Shown here: piece after piece, positions 15,421-25,267 of the stretch | Numbering within the stretch: position 1 is the first letter of the stretch | Layout: every line of letters begins with the position of its first letter | Source of the DNA: DASUPK01 sp963782345 | Lineage (GTDB): Bacteria; Actinomycetota; Thermoleophilia; Solirubrobacterales; 70-9 | DNA: 64,000 nucleotides | Direction: 5' to 3' | NCBI GenBank assembly: GCA_963782345.1 | Contig: CAWAJF010000012.1 | Coordinates: 1-64,000, forward strand | Made by a program: the position numbers and the translations under genes | The notes under the pieces: model-generated | Seen by the model: only the letters and a program-made list of their open reading frames with translations | The model's database searches: none | Told to the model about the DNA's origin: nothing

Positions 15421-16809
15421 TCAGTAGCGAGCGAAGCGGTCCGTGTCGTCGCCGAAGCGGTTCACGAGCTCCCTCGACAAGGTGGGTCGCGTCTGGGTGA
15501 TCGCGGCAAGGAAGTCATCGGTGGTGGCTCGATGGCTGCCCTCGCCGAAGGCCTCACGCTCGAAAGCCGCCTGGGCCGCCTTGCGGGCTGCGAACTCGAT
15601 GTCCGCCGGTGTGAAGAAGTCGGTTGCATTCACCAATGCGGACAGATCGATTTGAGTGTCAGCGATCTCCTCGCAATACCGACCCCAGATGGCCTGCCGC
15701 GCGGCAGGGTCCGGCGGGCCGACCGGGAGCACGTAGTCGAAGCGCCCTGGCCGCAGAAAAGCCGGGTCGAGTCGGCCGACCCAGTTCGTGGCGCACACCA
15801 GCAGGTGCTCGGGGGCCTCGCGAAGCCTCGGTATCTGCTTCAGGAACTCGTTGGTCACGCTCGGGCTGACCCGGCGCTCCGCGTGACGGTCGGACGCCAA
15901 GTCCTCGACCTCATCGACGAACACGACTGCCGCACTGAGCTCGAGGATGCGGTCGAAGGCCGCGGCGAGCAGTGTCGCGGTGCGGTCGGCTCCTTCCTCG
16001 GCCACTTCACTGGGCTGGATCTCCACGAAGGGCCAGCCGAGCCGCGAGGCGATGCCCTTGGCGAACGTCGTTTTGCCCGTCCCGGGAGGACCGAAAAGGA
16101 CGATGGCCCGCGGTGGGGCGACCGAGTGCCGGGAGGCGAGCGCCGGCTCCTCGAGCGGCAGAATCACCCGGCGCTCGATGATCTGCTTGGCGTCCTCGAG
16201 GCCCTTCAGCTCGCTCCAGAGGCCCGGGTTGATCTTCCGGGCCCAGACCGCCGCGAGTTCGGTTGGGACCGACGTGGTTTCGGTGACCTGACGCTCCAGA
16301 TAGCCGATGTCGCTGGGTCGGTAGTCCCGGCGCTCGAGGTGCTTGCGGCTTCGTTCGCTAGCGGCGACGAGCGCCCCCAGGCGTCGCGCTCCCCGCCCGG
16401 CAAGCAATTGCTCGATCCGGGCGAGCAGCTCATCGGCAATCGTTGTCTCCTCGGAGAGCCCGGGCAGCAGGGTGAGGCGATGCACCCATCCGATTGCAGC
16501 GGAGGAGCTCCCAATCACGATGCCCACTATGTCGCCTTCGATTTCCGCGACCACGGTGACGGAAGGACCGGAGCTGATCAGATCGACCGCTTGGTCGAGG
16601 GTCAGCCCACCGGCCTCCCCGGGCTCGTCGGCGCGACCCCACAGATCCAAGACCCGACCGAGGTCACCCGGCTCGTAATCCCTGACCGTCGCTTTCGTCA
16701 CAAGGAGATGGTTGCGCAGCTCGTCGCCCAGTGCACACATCGAGGCGGGTGAGCTGGCCGCGCACGAGCGCGCGCCCTCGGAGCGCCGCCTGAGCGAGGA
16801 GTTCGGCAT
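15421..16809 (-). CDS. GNAT acetyltransferase fused to an AAA+ ATPase
   Basis: The 462-residue protein has two parts. Residues about 37-170 look like a GNAT domain (VTKATVRDYEPGDLGRVLDL, AEIEGDIVGIVIGSSSAA, and the late SRKHLERRDYRPSDIGYLER). Residues about 205-440 are a classical AAA+ module: Walker A FGPPGTGKTTFAKG, Walker B AAVVFVDEVEDLA, sensor-1/arginine-finger region CATNWVGRLDPAFLRPGRFD, and a C-terminal lid PADIEFAARKAAQAAF. AAA+ modules of this FtsH/VCP-like type remodel proteins; the GNAT part could acetylate or merely bind a substrate. The start may be ATG at residue 24 (MCALGDELRNHLL), as the preceding Ser/Arg-rich segment is unusual. It is divergent from furA, sharing the FurA-box region. 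The fusion is uncommon in my knowledge. Confidence 0.8.
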   Translation of the reverse strand: MPNSSLRRRSEGARSCAASSPASMCALGDELRNHLLVTKATVRDYEPGDLGRVLDLWGRADEPGEAGGLTLDQAVDLISSGPSVTVVAEIEGDIVGIVIGSSSAAIGWVHRLTLLPGLSEETTIADELLARIEQLLAGRGARRLGALVAASERSRKHLERRDYRPSDIGYLERQVTETTSVPTELAAVWARKINPGLWSELKGLEDAKQIIERRVILPLEEPALASRHSVAPPRAIVLFGPPGTGKTTFAKGIASRLGWPFVEIQPSEVAEEGADRTATLLAAAFDRILELSAAVVFVDEVEDLASDRHAERRVSPSVTNEFLKQIPRLREAPEHLLVCATNWVGRLDPAFLRPGRFDYVLPVGPPDPAARQAIWGRYCEEIADTQIDLSALVNATDFFTPADIEFAARKAAQAAFEREAFGEGSHRATTDDFLAAITQTRPTLSRELVNRFGDDTDRFARY

Positions 16810-16837
16810 CAGCCGAAGCGAGCCCGGTCGCCCACCA

Positions 16838-16856
16838 ATCTGGATTCATTCCAGAT
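16838..16856. promoter_or_regulatory. FurA-type operator upstream of furA
   Basis: ATCTGGA-TTCAT-TCCAGAT is a perfect 7-bp inverted repeat with a 5-base spacer, ending 7 bases before ATG 16864. It resembles the ATTCCAGA-containing FurA box of mycobacterial furA-katG and is probably the autoregulatory site. It could also affect the divergent GNAT-AAA+ gene. Confidence 0.75.
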
Positions 16857-16863
16857 AAGTGAT

Positions 16864-17298
16864 ATGGTGCTCCGCGTGCCCGCGACCTCAGAGTTCGAGC
16901 TCCAGTTGCGTGAGGCGGATTTGAAGGTGACGCGTCCAAGGCTGGCGGTGCTGGCCGCGGTGCGCGAGCACCCGCATGCCGACACGAGCTCGATCATCGG
17001 GCTGGTCCGCCGTGACCTCGGTGATGTCTCCCAGCAGGCGGTGTACGACGTGCTGGAAGCGCTTACCACCGCCGGCCTCATGCGGCGCATCCAGCCGCCG
17101 GGATCGGTGGCGCGCTATGAGTCGCGGGTGGGCGACAACCACCACCACGTCGTCTGCCGGTCGTGCGGCGCAATCGAGGACGTCGACTGCGCGGTCGGAG
17201 AGGCGCCCTGTCTGACCGCCGCCGAGGATCACGGATATGTGATCGACGAGGCCGAGATCGTCTACCGGGGCCTCTGTCCGAGCTGCGCCGCCGGATGA
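16864..17298 (+). CDS. furA: Fur/PerR-family repressor FurA
   Basis: The 144-residue protein has the Fur winged helix (LKVTRPRLAVLAAVREHPHA, QQAVYDVLEALTTAGLMRR) and metal sites GDNHHHVVCRSCG and CPSCAAG. The two CxxC pairs hold structural zinc and the histidines bind the regulatory metal. It lies 39 bases upstream of katG on the same strand, the arrangement known for FurA, which represses katG until peroxide oxidises it. A palindrome at 16838-16856 is its likely operator. The closeness of operator and start suggests a short or leaderless transcript; GTG 16876 (then PATSEFELQLREADLKVTRP) is an alternative start that fits FurA N-termini better. Frame intact. Confidence 0.9.
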   Translation: MVLRVPATSEFELQLREADLKVTRPRLAVLAAVREHPHADTSSIIGLVRRDLGDVSQQAVYDVLEALTTAGLMRRIQPPGSVARYESRVGDNHHHVVCRSCGAIEDVDCAVGEAPCLTAAEDHGYVIDEAEIVYRGLCPSCAAG

Positions 17299-17337
17299 CG
17301 CCAAAGCAAATGAAAACTCCAGAAGGAAAGGGTTCCC

Positions 17338-19591
<2,254 letters not shown>

Positions 19592-19636
19592 GCCCAAGGG
19601 CGCCCGGCGGGACGGCCCGGGGATGCGCAGCTTCTC

Positions 19637-20935
19637 TCACCCGCTACCGAGAACGTCCGCCCCTCCCAGTCCCTGGCGATCCCGCGCGCCGGCCGAGCCC
19701 CGGTCGCCGCGATCGGTGAACGCCCGAGCCGCGGACGCATCGACCAGCTCGAGCTCCGCGTCGATCGCGTCTCGCCTGAACTCGGGAACGGCCTCGCGCA
19801 GGTCCTGGAGCAGCGCGCGCAGCCGCCGGGTCACCTGCACCGATCCCTCGCCGTAGTGCCGGGTCTCGTCGATCGCGAGGGTCAGGTAGTCGTTCCAGGA
19901 CGGGGTCGGGTAGCGGAGCCTGACCGTGCCGGCCCCGTCGAGGCCGATACCGGGGACGAGGCGGCGCCCGCCGACCTGCCGCAGCAGGAGCTCGATCTGA
20001 TCGAGCGCCTGGACCGAGGTGGTCGGATCGTTGACGCCCGGGGAGAGCGCCTTGGCCGAGATGTCGGCGAAGAGGCGAAACGCGAAGGCCGGGTCCTGGC
20101 GCATCGTGCGCTCGTCGCCGATCGCCACCGCCCCCTGGAGCCATTGGTCGTCGATCCCGTCCGCATCGCCGTGAATCCTGAACAGCGCGGAGCCATCGGC
20201 GACCAGCTCGCCGATCCGGGGCACGAGGTCGATTACCGCATCGCCGCTTGCGGCCCGCTCGATCAGGCCGTCCATGTCGATGCTCTGCAGTACCCCGGGC
20301 TCGCCGCGGTAGGCGACCGTCCGCACGAGCCCGCCGGGGTCCGGACCCGGGTCCCGATCGTCATCTCCTTCCCCGACCGGCTCGGGATAGACCTTGTCGA
20401 CGACCCGCCGCGCGTCGCGGCCGAGGTCGCGGAGCACGGCGGCGACGCGCAGTCCCTGGGTCGTGCGGCTGATCAGCCGCAGGAACATGAGCATGCTGAG
20501 CAGGAGCAGCAGCAGCGCGACCGAGATCGCGTTGTCGGGCACGAAGTCCTTGTTCTCCGCGGTGCCCACCACTCGCAGCACGACGAGGGCGTAGATGAAC
20601 GTAGCCATGAAGAGGCCGAGCGCGATCTTGGTGGTCGGGTCGCGCAGGAAGCGCCGCAGCATCCGCGGCGAGAACTGGCCCGAGCCGAACTGGACCGCAA
20701 GCAGCAGGATCGAGAAGACGAAGCCGGTGAAGGTGATCATGCCGCCGGCAAGCGATCCGAGCACATTGCGCGCGGCGTCGGTCCCGAACGAGATCCCGAC
20801 CCTGGTCGACGTGTGCATGTCGATCTCGGGAATCGCCAGTCCCATCCCGATCGCGACGGCGCTGAATAGCGCGGGAACGATCCAGATGCTGTTGCGGACG
20901 TACTCGTAGATTCGCCAGCGCCTGCGCCAGGACAC
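19637..20935 (-). CDS. DUF2254 family membrane protein
   Basis: The 432-residue protein begins MSWRRRWRIYEYVRNSIWIV and has four membrane segments in its first 160 residues (IVPALFSAVAIGMGLAIP, ITFTGFVFSILLLAVQFGSG, IALGLFMATFIYALVVLRVV, ISVALLLLLLSMLMFLRLI). The FSPRMLRRFLRD segment and the later AFAFRLFADISAKALSPGVN with DPTTSVQALDQIELLLRQ are hallmarks of the DUF2254 family. The C-terminal two thirds are cytoplasmic. The role of the family is unknown; a channel or sensor function has been supposed. It converges with katG and has no co-directional partner. Confidence 0.85.
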   Translation of the reverse strand: MSWRRRWRIYEYVRNSIWIVPALFSAVAIGMGLAIPEIDMHTSTRVGISFGTDAARNVLGSLAGGMITFTGFVFSILLLAVQFGSGQFSPRMLRRFLRDPTTKIALGLFMATFIYALVVLRVVGTAENKDFVPDNAISVALLLLLLSMLMFLRLISRTTQGLRVAAVLRDLGRDARRVVDKVYPEPVGEGDDDRDPGPDPGGLVRTVAYRGEPGVLQSIDMDGLIERAASGDAVIDLVPRIGELVADGSALFRIHGDADGIDDQWLQGAVAIGDERTMRQDPAFAFRLFADISAKALSPGVNDPTTSVQALDQIELLLRQVGGRRLVPGIGLDGAGTVRLRYPTPSWNDYLTLAIDETRHYGEGSVQVTRRLRALLQDLREAVPEFRRDAIDAELELVDASAARAFTDRGDRGSAGARDRQGLGGADVLGSG

Positions 20936-21050
20936 CGCGTCCGCCTAGCCCGACTCGGTCTTCTTCCCGCTCACGCCCCGGACTGTATGCACCATGGGCC
21001 GGCGGCGCATCCTCCGGAAGGGGTGATTCGGCCGGGGGGAAGTCTCTTCG

Positions 21051-21434
21051 CTAGTGGTGATTGGGGGGATCGTCGGCCCCGCCGCCCCCGCCGCCGCCCC
21101 CGCCGCCGCCCCCGCCGCCGCCCCCTGACTTCCCGGAGATCTCGACCTTGGACGCGATCCAGCGGCCCTTGGCGTTCTTCGTCGCTACGGCCTGCACATT
21201 CTTGAGACCCCGCTTGAGCGCGCCGAACCCTGCAATCCGCTGATACTTCGTGTTGGCGGTGACCTTGATGGTGAAGGTTCCGCGGCCCTGGTCCTGCTTC
21301 AGGCGGAACGTCTTGGCAGCCTTGTTCTTCGACACCACGGTGCCCTCGAACTTGGCCGCCTGAGCCACCGCGGGCAACGCGCTGAGAACTGCGATGGCCG
21401 ATGCGGCGATCGCAATCTTGAGACGTGTGGACAC
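21051..21434 (-). CDS. Small secreted protein with polyglycine tail
   Basis: The 127-residue product starts MSTRLKIAIAASAIAVLSAL with a signal peptide cleaved near AVAQAA. The mature domain (KFEGTVVSKNKAAKTFRLKQ, RGTFTIKVTANTKYQRIAGF) resembles small OB-like or DUF5666-type beta domains. It ends in KVEISGKS, an uninterrupted run of 16 glycines and ADDPPNHH. GTG 21432-21434 is chosen because AAGGAGG lies 7 bases before it and the signal peptide starts there. The glycine run is encoded by a GCC/GCCGCC repeat on the plus strand (about 21075-21123), which may vary in length. The two terminal histidines could bind metal. Function unknown. Confidence 0.7.
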   Translation of the reverse strand: MSTRLKIAIAASAIAVLSALPAVAQAAKFEGTVVSKNKAAKTFRLKQDQGRGTFTIKVTANTKYQRIAGFGALKRGLKNVQAVATKNAKGRWIASKVEISGKSGGGGGGGGGGGGGGGGADDPPNHH

Positions 21435-21658
21435 TGTGATTCCTCCTTCGGAAGTTGCGATGAATCCAAAGGTGACACCCCATGGGCAGGTCGAGCCCAA
21501 GTCCCGGTTAGCCCTTGGCAAAGCCCCTCTCGCCCCCGCGTGAAAAGGGAAGCTAACCGTTCCCGTTCCCCGGCTGCGGTTCACCGGGGCCGGGAATTCC
21601 CAGGAACCTCTTACGTTCGCCACAGGCTGCGCTGAGGTTCAGCCGGTTTCCTCGGGCC

Positions 21659-21988
21659 ATGGCAGAGCACAGCCACCCGGCGAGCGCGCGCCCCTCGGCG
21701 ATCCTGCGGCGCAACGGCCAGGTCCTCGTCACGGCCGCCGCGATCGCGTTCGCAGGCCTCACCACGATCGGCGTCCTCCCGCCACCCCCGGCACTCGCGG
21801 CCGAGCGGATGCGGGTGGTTCGGAGCCGCATCCTGGGCGAGTCGGTTGCGAGCGTCCCGATGCGCGCGCTCCGACGCTGGGTCGGGCTGTGCTTGGCGCT
21901 TCCCGCGACCGGGATGACGCCGTCGAGCCGGTCCGACACGCCGGCCCTGCCGACCGTGGGTCGCCCTCGCGACGGTCCCCGGCGCTAG
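21659..21988 (+). CDS. Doubtful small hypothetical protein
   Basis: An open frame of 109 codons starts MAEHSHPASARPSAILRRNG and includes one hydrophobic stretch VLVTAAAIAFAGLTTIG followed by a proline run. The rest is Arg/Pro/Ser-rich, as GC-rich non-coding frames often are. There is no clear ribosome site and no recognisable family. It overlaps the end of the converging TetR gene by 4 bases. It may be a short membrane protein or not a gene. Confidence 0.25.
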   Translation: MAEHSHPASARPSAILRRNGQVLVTAAAIAFAGLTTIGVLPPPPALAAERMRVVRSRILGESVASVPMRALRRWVGLCLALPATGMTPSSRSDTPALPTVGRPRDGPRR

Positions 21989-22581
21989 ACGCCGAGCGCT
22001 CGGCGCATCGAGCGCCGGGCGCGGGTGAAGACCTCGGGGTCGCGCGAGAGCTGGAAGCCGTAGCTCGCGGCCGCCGCCAGGGCGTTGAGCTCGAAGGCGA
22101 CGTCGGCGGGGTCGGTGCCGGCCGGGAGCTGGCCCGCATCGATGGCGAACGCGGCCTCGCGCTCGAGGGTGCCGAGCCACAGGTTCATGGTCTCGGCGAC
22201 GGCGTCGCGGAGCGGTCCCGGCCGCGCGTCGAACTCGACCGTTGCCGTGGTCAGAAAGCAGCCGCCCGGCAGGGACTCGCGCTCGTGGTAGGCGAGCCAG
22301 CTGTCACAGAGGGCGAGCAGCCGCGGCAGGCCGGGCGATTCCGCTGCCACCGGGCCCCAGACTTCTGCACGGAAGTGCCGGATCGCGGCCCGCAGCGTCG
22401 CCAGCTGCAGATCCTGCTTGCTGCCGAAGAGGCTGAAGACGCTGCTCTTCCGCATCGACACCTCTCCGGCGAGGGCACCGAGGGTGAGGCCCTCGAGGCC
22501 CTCCACCGAAGCGCGGTCGACCGCGACCTCGGTGACCGCCGCGCGGGTCTCGGCGACGGCTGCTTGGGAGCGGCGGGGCAT
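21985..22581 (-). CDS. TetR-family regulator
   Basis: The 198-residue protein has the TetR helix-turn-helix near residues 30-60 (GLTLGALAGEVSMRKSSVFS, LFGSKQDLQLATL) and a helical ligand-binding C-terminal domain (AETMNLWLGTLEREAAFAID, DVAFELNALAAAASYGFQLS). It is divergent from the MBL-fold hydrolase gene with 49 bases between starts. The spacer contains overlapping palindromes CCGTACGG and CGGACGTCCG at 22596-22610. The usual logic would be repression of both genes until a ligand, perhaps a substrate of the hydrolase, binds. ATG 22579-22581 begins at MPRRSQAAVA; the longer frame upstream crosses the operator and is not expected to be coding. Confidence 0.85.
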   Translation of the reverse strand: MPRRSQAAVAETRAAVTEVAVDRASVEGLEGLTLGALAGEVSMRKSSVFSLFGSKQDLQLATLRAAIRHFRAEVWGPVAAESPGLPRLLALCDSWLAYHERESLPGGCFLTTATVEFDARPGPLRDAVAETMNLWLGTLEREAAFAIDAGQLPAGTDPADVAFELNALAAAASYGFQLSRDPEVFTRARRSMRRALGV

Positions 22582-22595
22582 GTCGGGATGATATA

Positions 22596-22610
22596 CCGTA
22601 CGGACGTCCG
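22596..22610. promoter_or_regulatory. TetR operator between divergent tetR and hydrolase genes
   Basis: Overlapping palindromes CCGTACGG (22596-22603) and CGGACGTCCG (22601-22610) lie in the 49-base spacer, embedded in A/T-rich flanks ATATA and ATAAA. Site assignment to the adjacent TetR is inference from position. Confidence 0.6.
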
Positions 22611-22630
22611 ATAAAGAGAAGGAGGAGCAG

Positions 22631-23452
22631 ATGAGGATCCGCTGGCTGGGCTGGGCGGGAATTGAGATCGAGGCAGAGGGAGCTAGCGTCGTGATCGATC
22701 CGCTGGCCGAGCCCGGAGCGACCTTCGCCGCCCTCGGAGACGAGGCCGCCGGCACGCAACTGCCGTTCGTGGTCGAGCCGGAGGCGCGGGGGAGCGCCGT
22801 CGCCGGGCTGGTCAGCCATCTGCACCGGGACCACACCGACGCCGGGGCGCTGGCCGGCGCCCTCGCCGAAGATGCCACCGTCCACGAGCCCGCCTGGCCC
22901 GGCGGCTCCGACTTCGAGAACCTCGCCCTGGCCCAGGCGAACGCGGAGCTCCAGAAGGCGGGGCTGAGGCGAAGGGCGGTCGAGATCTGGGAGCGGGTCG
23001 AGGCCGGCCCGTTCGCGCTGACGGCACTGCCCGCCGTCGACGGACTCGGCGATCCCCAGGTTTCCTGGGTGGTCGAGGCCGACGGCCGGCGAGTGCTCCA
23101 CCTCGGGGACACCGTGTTCCACGGCTACTGGTGGCGGATGGCGCAGCGACATGGTCCCTTCGACGTCGTCTTCGCGCCGATCAACGGAGCGGTGGTGAAC
23201 TTCCCGCACCTGCAACCGCACAGCCCGCTTCCCGCAGCCATGACGCCGGAGCAGACGGCCGTCGCCGGCGAGGCGCTCGGCGCCCGGGCTCTCGTTCCGA
23301 TGCACTACGACGGGTACGCGATCGATCCCTGGTACGAGCCGATCGAGGACGCGGCCGCCCGGTTCGAGAAGGCGGCGAGCGAGCGCTCCTACGAGGCTCG
23401 CGTGCTCGAGCCCGGCGAGAGCTTCGAGCCGGCGACCGTCCCGGCGGCCTAG
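22631..23452 (+). CDS. MBL-fold metal-dependent hydrolase (UlaG-like)
   Basis: The 273-residue protein shows the metallo-beta-lactamase fold: an early MRIRWLGWAGIEIEAEGAS strand pair, the metal-binding SHLHRDHTDAGAL (HxHxDH motif), later Asp in LHLGDTVFHGYW and His in LVPMHYDGYAIDPWYEP. UlaG-like enzymes hydrolyse lactones or phosphoesters in the cytoplasm; the substrate is not evident. GGAGGAGCAG directly precedes ATG 22631. The adjacent divergent TetR gene and the palindrome between them suggest ligand-controlled expression. The stop codon overlaps the stop of the converging relic at 23449 by three bases. Length and motifs look complete. Confidence 0.85.
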   Translation: MRIRWLGWAGIEIEAEGASVVIDPLAEPGATFAALGDEAAGTQLPFVVEPEARGSAVAGLVSHLHRDHTDAGALAGALAEDATVHEPAWPGGSDFENLALAQANAELQKAGLRRRAVEIWERVEAGPFALTALPAVDGLGDPQVSWVVEADGRRVLHLGDTVFHGYWWRMAQRHGPFDVVFAPINGAVVNFPHLQPHSPLPAAMTPEQTAVAGEALGARALVPMHYDGYAIDPWYEPIEDAAARFEKAASERSYEARVLEPGESFEPATVPAA

Positions 23453-24045
23453 GCCGCGACCAGGTCGAGGGAGACCGCGTAGGCGGCGCGCGAGCCGAAG
23501 CCGACTGCGTTGGCCACCGAGCGCGAGTGATCGGTCGCGCAATCGCCGGCGGCGTAGACGCCCTGGACTCCGGTGCGCCCGTCGAGGTCGGTCTCGATCG
23601 CAGATCGGCTCCTCGCGCACCCGCACGGCGGCGCGCGCGAGCGCCGCCCAGTCGCCATTCAGCTCTGCGGGGCCGTCTGTGCTGAGCAGCACGTCGTTGC
23701 TCCAACCGGAGAGAACCATCGACGAGCTGCTCGGGTGCGGACATCGCCCCCCTCGAGCCTTACGGCGAGCTCGGTGTGCGCGGCGTCGGCGTCGAGCACC
23801 GCCTCGTCGCGGACCTCGACGATCGGGAACTCGGAGAGCTGCTCGCGCCCCGTCCGTCGCAGCCCGGTGGGCGTGACGCCGCCCTGGGAGAGCAGGCCGC
23901 CGATGGCGTGGGGTCGAGGCTGCGTTCGCGGCGCGGCCCGTGTCGAGGACCAGCACCCGCTTGCGCGCCCTGCCGAGCACCAGCGCCCCGCTCAATCCCG
24001 CGGGGCGCCGCCCACGACCACGGCGTCCAGCGTCGCGAGACTCAT
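23449..24045 (-). pseudogene. Thioredoxin-reductase-like FAD oxidoreductase, internally deleted and frameshifted
   Basis: The start MSLATLDAVVVGGAP and the end IETDLDGRTGVQGVYAAGDC with FGSRAAYAVSLDLVAA belong to a thioredoxin-reductase-like flavoprotein. In between, GLSGALVLGRARKRVLVLD, HAIGGLLSQGGVTPTGLRR and LSGWSNDVLLSTDGPAEL occur in at least three frames. The total is about 600 bases, where about 900 are expected. The segment that should carry the redox CxxC motif and the NAD-binding glycine motif is missing. It is therefore a relic. It converges with the MBL gene, sharing stop-codon bases. The first frame break lies near 24000, where GGAP reads RD and a stop unless bases are inserted. 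Confidence 0.8.
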
Positions 24046-24070
24046 CGCCGGAGAGGGTGTTTCCTGTGAG

Positions 24071-25267
24071 ATGCCGGTGCGACGTCTCCTCCCACTCGGG
24101 GTGCTCATGTGTGTACTTCTTGCGGGCGCTCCCCGGGCCCAGTCCGCTTTTCATGCCGGCCTGAACTACGACATCGACTCCCCGCCCGGGCCTTCACCGG
24201 CTGCACAGAACCAGCTCGACCTCTACACGCCGGACGGTGTCAGCGCCCGTGAGCGGCGACCGCTGGTGGTCTACGTCCACGGCGGCGGTTGGGCGATCGG
24301 GGACAAGGCGAACCAGATCCAGCGAAAGGTCGGCCTCTTCACCTCGGCCGGCTACGTGTTCGCCAGCGTCAACTACCGCCTCTCGCCCAATTCGGGCGAC
24401 CTCGTCAACCCGGATCCCAACCGGGTCAAGTTCCCCGATCAACCTCACGACGTCGGCGAGGCGATCGGGTGGCTCAGCCGGCACGTCTCGAGATACGGCG
24501 GCGACCCCAGCCGCATCGTCCTGATCGGTCATTCGGCGGGCGGGCAGCTGGTCTCGCTCGTCTCGACCAACCCGAGGTACATCTCCGCCTACGGCGTCCA
24601 CCAATGGCAGCTGATCGGGACCGTCTCGCTGGACACGGACGCCTACGACGTCCCGCTCCGGATCGCCACGGGAGGTCCTTCGACCCAGTCGATCTTCTAC
24701 AACGCCTTCGGGACCCCCGCCGAGAACGCCGCGACCAACGCCTGGGCCCTGGCCTCGCCGATCAAGTGGGGGGGCCCGAAGGACCCGGAGTTCCTGATCG
24801 TCACCCAGGCCGCGAACGCCCTGCGGGCCGCCGAGGCGGATCGGATGGCGGCCACCCTGACGGGCGGCTCCGGCGCATCTGTGTTCCGGGCGCCGTATGA
24901 CCACGAGGGAATCAACAGCGCCGTTGGGGATCTCGCTGACGGCTCCGGCGAGACGGCCGCGATCATGGACTTCGTCGCGCGGATGGTCGCCGCGGCCAAG
25001 AAGCCGAAGGCGAGGCTCCACCGCCACCCGCCGCGCCTGGTGGCGCCGCATGGGCGCCGGACCGCCGTGCGTTTCGCGTTCAGGTCGAACGTTCCGGGCG
25101 CGCGCTTCAGGTGCCGCGTGGACACCAAGAAGCTGAAGCCATGCCGGTCCCAGCGCACGTTCCGGGTGGGGGCGGGGCGCCACCGGCTGCGCTATCGGGC
25201 GATCTCGCCCAGGGGCCGACCGGGAGACGTGCGCCGCTTCAAGTTCCGCGTCGGCGCCTCCCGCTGA
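24071..25267 (+). CDS. Secreted alpha/beta hydrolase (carboxylesterase, BD-FAE/HSL-like)
   Basis: The 398-residue protein starts MPVRRLLPLGVLMCVLLAGA with a signal peptide ending near AQSAF. The catalytic domain has the oxyanion motif YVHGGGWAIGDK, VFASVNYRLSP, and the nucleophile elbow LIGHSAGGQLVSL; the His is probably in APYDHEGINSA. These are features of esterases that act on ester-linked or aryl substrates outside the cell. After residue ~300 a basic extension follows (FRCRVDTKKLKPCRSQRTFR) that resembles the cell-surface repeat modules common in Solirubrobacterales. It overlaps the converging exonuclease gene by 29 bases. ATG 24071 is the start of the signal peptide; the longer open frame upstream belongs to antisense of the relic. 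Confidence 0.85.
   Translation: MPVRRLLPLGVLMCVLLAGAPRAQSAFHAGLNYDIDSPPGPSPAAQNQLDLYTPDGVSARERRPLVVYVHGGGWAIGDKANQIQRKVGLFTSAGYVFASVNYRLSPNSGDLVNPDPNRVKFPDQPHDVGEAIGWLSRHVSRYGGDPSRIVLIGHSAGGQLVSLVSTNPRYISAYGVHQWQLIGTVSLDTDAYDVPLRIATGGPSTQSIFYNAFGTPAENAATNAWALASPIKWGGPKDPEFLIVTQAANALRAAEADRMAATLTGGSGASVFRAPYDHEGINSAVGDLADGSGETAAIMDFVARMVAAAKKPKARLHRHPPRLVAPHGRRTAVRFAFRSNVPGARFRCRVDTKKLKPCRSQRTFRVGAGRHRLRYRAISPRGRPGDVRRFKFRVGASR

Noticed and set aside
21066..21123. GCC-rich repeat as a regulatory or CRISPR-like element
   Set aside because: It simply encodes the 16-glycine run of the small secreted protein.
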